NCBI RefSeq assembly: GCF_009789075.1 | Contig: NZ_WNXQ01000012.1 | Coordinates: forward strand, 41,104 to 105,103 | Length of the DNA: 64,000 bases | Source: Pseudooceanicola pacificus | GTDB taxonomy: Bacteria > Pseudomonadota > Alphaproteobacteria > Rhodobacterales > Rhodobacteraceae | Reading direction: 5' to 3' | Shown here: positions 61,282 through 64,000 of the stretch, piece after piece | Layout: every line of letters starts with the position of its first letter | How positions within the stretch are numbered: position 1 is the first letter of the stretch | Notes under the pieces: generated by a model | Told to the model about the DNA's origin: nothing | Database searches by the model: none | The model's input: only the letters and a program-made list of their open reading frames with translations | Translations under genes and position numbers: made by a program

Positions 61282-63099
61282 ATGCAGAAGGTTCGAACGT
61301 CGGCGTCCGATTTCGCTGAGACGGGAATCGAGGACGAGTTCCTTGAGCGTCTTTACGATGTTGCGCTCGACCCCGCCCATTACGGCGACCTTCTGGATAC
61401 ATGGGAGCGGATGACCGGCCCGCGCCGCCGCAACGCCCCCGAAGTCGCGCCGATCGACCTGGGCCGGCGCGATTTCCAGGCCCATTTCCGCCGCCTCGCC
61501 GAATTGCTGGACCGCAGCAGCCTTGGCCCGTCCCTGCGCCCCGAAGAGATCGAACTCTCGGCCTTTCGCCGCGCAGCCGCCTTTTGCATCGACAGCGAAT
61601 TGCGCCTGCTGGCGGTGAACGACGCGGCGCATCAGCTGTTCGGGCTGGCGACGGGTGGCAGGCTCGACCGGGTGCCGCTGATGCCCGAGGACATCCCCCT
61701 GCTGCAGGACGGGGTGCTGGCCCTGTTCCGCGCGCCCGGGCGCCGCTCGGGCCTGCTGCGGATGCGGGGGGCGCAGGATTCCCCGGCCGCCGGGCGGCTG
61801 ATCCTGTTCCAATTGCGCCTGGTGGAACCGCCCTTCGCCGCGCCCTTCGTGATCGCGGTGAGCTCCGAGCTCAAATGGCCCGACCGGCTGAACGAGACCC
61901 TGCGCCGGGGCTTCGGGCTGACCGAGGCCGAGATCGAGGTGCTGCGCAGCCTGACCGAAAGCCGCAGCCCGCGCGAGATCGCCGATCTGCGCGACCGTTC
62001 GATCCAGACCGTGCGGGCACAGATCAAGTCCTTGCAGCAGAAGACCGAGACCCGCAGCCAGGGCGACCTGCTGCGCTTTGCGCTTTCGGCGATGGACCTG
62101 TCGGATGCCGGCCTCACCGCTCCTGCCGGCCCGGGGCCGAAGGGCGGGCGCTACAATGGCGGCGGGCCCGACAGCGGGCTGATCCCCATTCCCGTGCAGT
62201 CGATCCAGCGGCCCGATGGCCGCATAGTGGAATTCCTGGTTCTGGGGGATACCGAGGGCCGCGCGGTCATGTACCTGCCCGGTCTGTTCGGCCTCACCCG
62301 CTGGATGGCCGAAGCCGAGGCCCTGGCCGAACGCGAGGGGCTGCGGGTGATCGTGCCGATCCGCCCGGGCTATGGCTGTTCCACACCGCTGCGCGGATCC
62401 GAAAGCCGGGTCGAAACCGTGGTCGGCGACATGGCCGCGCTGCTCGATCACCTGGGCGTGCGCCGCGTGCCAATGATCACCCAGGACGACGACCTGCGCT
62501 ATGCGGTCATCTTTGCCCTGCGCCATCCCGGCCGTCTGATGGGCGTGCTCGCCGCCAGCGCCATGGCCCCGATGAACCGCCATGTGCAGTTCGACCGGAT
62601 GGGGAAATGGCACCGCTTCATCTATACCGGCGCCCGCTACACCCCGTCGCTGATGCCCTTCATGGTGCGCGCCGGCTTTGCCATGGCACGGCGTCTGGGA
62701 AAGCCGGGATTCATCGAGACGATCTATCACGGCTCGCCCTCCGATTACGCGCTTGCCCGCAATCCGGAGGCGATGGATGCGCTGTCGTCCGGGTCCGAGA
62801 TCACCCTGTCCGACACGGTCAACGCCGCCGACGCCTTTGCGGCCGAGCTGCTGCCGGACCGGAAATGGGACTGGACGAACGAGCTGAAGGCGATGCAAGG
62901 CAAGGTGCCCATCATCGCCATGCACGGGCAACAGGATCTGCGCGTGCCCGCCGTCACTCAGGCCGAGATGCGCCGCGATTATCCCTGGATCATCTTTAAC
63001 CAGTACGAGAATGCCGGCCAGCTGGTGCTGTTCCACCGCTGGCGCGAAATGATCCTCCTGGTCCGCCAGTTGCAGAAGGCGGCGCAGGCGACGGTCTGA
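61282..63099 (+). CDS. LuxR-type regulator fused to alpha/beta hydrolase domain
   Basis: Protein of 605 residues in three parts: an N-terminal region (about 1-205) with a possible PAS-like fold, a LuxR helix-turn-helix (about 210-268, 'GLTEAEIEVLRSLTESRSPR' and 'SIQTVRAQIKSLQQ'), and a C-terminal alpha/beta hydrolase domain (about 300-600). The nucleophile elbow reads 'MITQDDDLRYA' with Asp402 at the usual Ser position, and the catalytic His position is Gln580, while Asp552 keeps the acid. The hydrolase part may therefore be a ligand sensor instead of an enzyme. Neighbours give no ligand clue. Confidence 0.87.
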   Translation: MQKVRTSASDFAETGIEDEFLERLYDVALDPAHYGDLLDTWERMTGPRRRNAPEVAPIDLGRRDFQAHFRRLAELLDRSSLGPSLRPEEIELSAFRRAAAFCIDSELRLLAVNDAAHQLFGLATGGRLDRVPLMPEDIPLLQDGVLALFRAPGRRSGLLRMRGAQDSPAAGRLILFQLRLVEPPFAAPFVIAVSSELKWPDRLNETLRRGFGLTEAEIEVLRSLTESRSPREIADLRDRSIQTVRAQIKSLQQKTETRSQGDLLRFALSAMDLSDAGLTAPAGPGPKGGRYNGGGPDSGLIPIPVQSIQRPDGRIVEFLVLGDTEGRAVMYLPGLFGLTRWMAEAEALAEREGLRVIVPIRPGYGCSTPLRGSESRVETVVGDMAALLDHLGVRRVPMITQDDDLRYAVIFALRHPGRLMGVLAASAMAPMNRHVQFDRMGKWHRFIYTGARYTPSLMPFMVRAGFAMARRLGKPGFIETIYHGSPSDYALARNPEAMDALSSGSEITLSDTVNAADAFAAELLPDRKWDWTNELKAMQGKVPIIAMHGQQDLRVPAVTQAEMRRDYPWIIFNQYENAGQLVLFHRWREMILLVRQLQKAAQATV

Positions 63100-63433
63100 C
63101 CCTGCGCAGGCCCCCGCGATCATCCCGGCATTGCGGCAAAATCGACCCCTGCGCGACTGACTTGCACTGCATGCGGGCTACCCTATCGGGGGTATGACCG
63201 GGCGATGGCGTATTGTTAATTTTCAGCGTGTAAGCGGTAAATATGTGTGCCGCCGCGGACCCGCCGGACCCAGGGCTACCCCCCCTATTGGGTCCGCGGC
63301 GAGCGTCCCCCCCCAACCAGACGCACAACACAGACCTGCCGCCTTCGGTCGCCGGCCCCAGCCGGCGACCGAGAACCGGCCGCATCCGTCACATGGAAAA
63401 AGCACGCCGTCCGAAAAGCGCGCCGTCCCGGCC
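63100..63433. other. 334-bp intergenic region between LuxR fusion and recN
   Basis: No gene is seen. A perfect 12-bp stem hairpin (63345-63356 with 63361-63372, loop CCCA) lies 60 bp beyond the recN stop and may terminate it. Bases 63190-63250 are AT-rich. Confidence 0.55.
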
Positions 63434-64000
63434 TCAGCCGATCAGGCTCGTGGCGGCGGCGCGGGCTTCGGCGGTGATGCTGTCGCCCGAGAGCATGCGC
63501 GCGATCTCGTCCACCCGGGCCTCGGCATCCAGCGCCACGACGGTGGACAGGGTCTGCCCGCCCGTCACGCGCTTTTCCACCCGCCAGTGATGCGCGCCCA
63601 GGGCCGCGACCTGCGGCGAATGGGTCACCACCAGCACCTGCCCGCCCTCGGCCAGCGCCACCAGCCTGCGGCCCACGGCATCGGCGGTTGCCCCGCCGAC
63701 CCCCCGGTCGATCTCGTCAAAGATCATCGTCACACCCTGCTGGTCGCGCGACAGGCAGACCTTCAGCGCCAGCAGGAAGCGCGACAGTTCCCCGCCCGAG
63801 GCGATGCGCCCCAGCGGCCCTGCCGGGGCGCCCGGGTTCGTGGCGACCTGGAACTGCACCTCGTCCACGCCCGTGGGGCCGGGTTCGCCGGGGGTGACCC
63901 GGGTCTCGAACTTCGCCCGCTCCATCCGCAGCGGCGCCAGCTCGGCCTCGACAGCCGCGTCGAGCGCGGCGGCGGACCGGCTGCGCGCGGCGCTCAGCCC
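63434..64000 (-). CDS. recN: DNA repair protein RecN, C-terminal part (5' end outside window)
   Basis: The last 188 residues of RecN, an SMC-like ATPase of recombinational repair. The visible half contains the ABC signature region 'RIASGGELSRFLLALK', Walker B 'MIFDEIDRGVGG' and 'QVLVVTHSPQVAALGAHHW'. The preceding coiled coil continues outside the window. The gene reads into the window from the right on the minus strand and ends at 63434. Confidence 0.95.
   Translation of the reverse strand, partial: GLSAARSRSAAALDAAVEAELAPLRMERAKFETRVTPGEPGPTGVDEVQFQVATNPGAPAGPLGRIASGGELSRFLLALKVCLSRDQQGVTMIFDEIDRGVGGATADAVGRRLVALAEGGQVLVVTHSPQVAALGAHHWRVEKRVTGGQTLSTVVALDAEARVDEIARMLSGDSITAEARAAATSLIG

Overview
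The window is a GC-rich stretch of an alphaproteobacterial chromosome, most likely from a Rhodobacteraceae (roseobacter-type) bacterium. The evidence is third-position GC bias in every gene, a bolA/J-domain pair near cobS and cobT, a cyanide-insensitive-type cydAB operon with a DUF2474 peptide, a bactofilin/M23 pair, an HNH/VOC neighbourhood, and short intergenic repeats of a kind I associate with this family. No rRNA, tRNA, CRISPR, integrase or transposase gene was recognised, so it reads as core chromosome with some accessory inserts.

Region 1 (1-11,606) holds two head-to-tail peptide-type ABC importer operons on the minus strand. The left one is headed by a cytoplasmic AmiC-like ligand sensor and an AmiR-like ANTAR antiterminator, then two permeases and a solute-binding protein cut by the window edge. 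The right one encodes a binding protein, a DppB-type permease, a fused DppC-DppD permease/ATPase and a DppF-type ATPase, and is divergent from a DUF1028 gene. Region 2 (11,690-13,495) is a zinc-type MerR regulator divergent from a small ORF and a His-rich CDF exporter, with a 19-bp-spacer MerR promoter between. Region 3 (13,867-18,343) holds a lipoprotein lytic transglycosylase, cobA-cobB and an MFS transporter. Region 4 (18,526-22,627) holds a pirin, a small acetyltransferase, and a LysR-controlled ring-cleaving dioxygenase/esterase pair. Region 5 (22,655-30,316) is envelope-related: a large AsmA/DUF3971-like protein, Bcp peroxiredoxin, a DUF455 ferritin-like protein, an M23 peptidase overlapping a bactofilin, and an HNH nuclease.

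Region 6 (30,530-39,421) has a translationally coupled run cbiD-cobK-alkA-esterase, then an orphan dnaE2 that lacks the expected C-terminal OB region and imuAB, and is flanked by long inverted copies of an intergenic repeat family. Region 7 (39,463-51,823) has bolA, a J-domain gene, cydAB-DUF2474, OsmC, MsrB, a fasciclin protein, an unlisted 29-residue membrane peptide, an RskA-like anti-sigma factor with its ECF sigma factor, cobS, two small exported proteins, an FMN reductase/HxlR pair and cobT. Region 8 (52,434-64,000) has aminopeptidase P, DUF427, an FAD oxidoreductase, a GT61 glycosyltransferase with an FkbM methyltransferase, a ClC channel, an FAD-linked oxidase, a LuxR-alpha/beta-hydrolase fusion with a degraded catalytic triad, and the 3' end of recN.

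Four themes recur: peptide/amide uptake under antitermination control; cobalamin synthesis split over three loci (cobA-cobB, cbiD-cobK, cobS/cobT) that combine a CbiD-type methylase with an aerobic cobaltochelatase; oxidative-stress and envelope functions clustered around an ECF sigma factor; and a dispersed intergenic repeat family with copies nearly identical over 119 bp lying 27 kb apart in opposite orientation.
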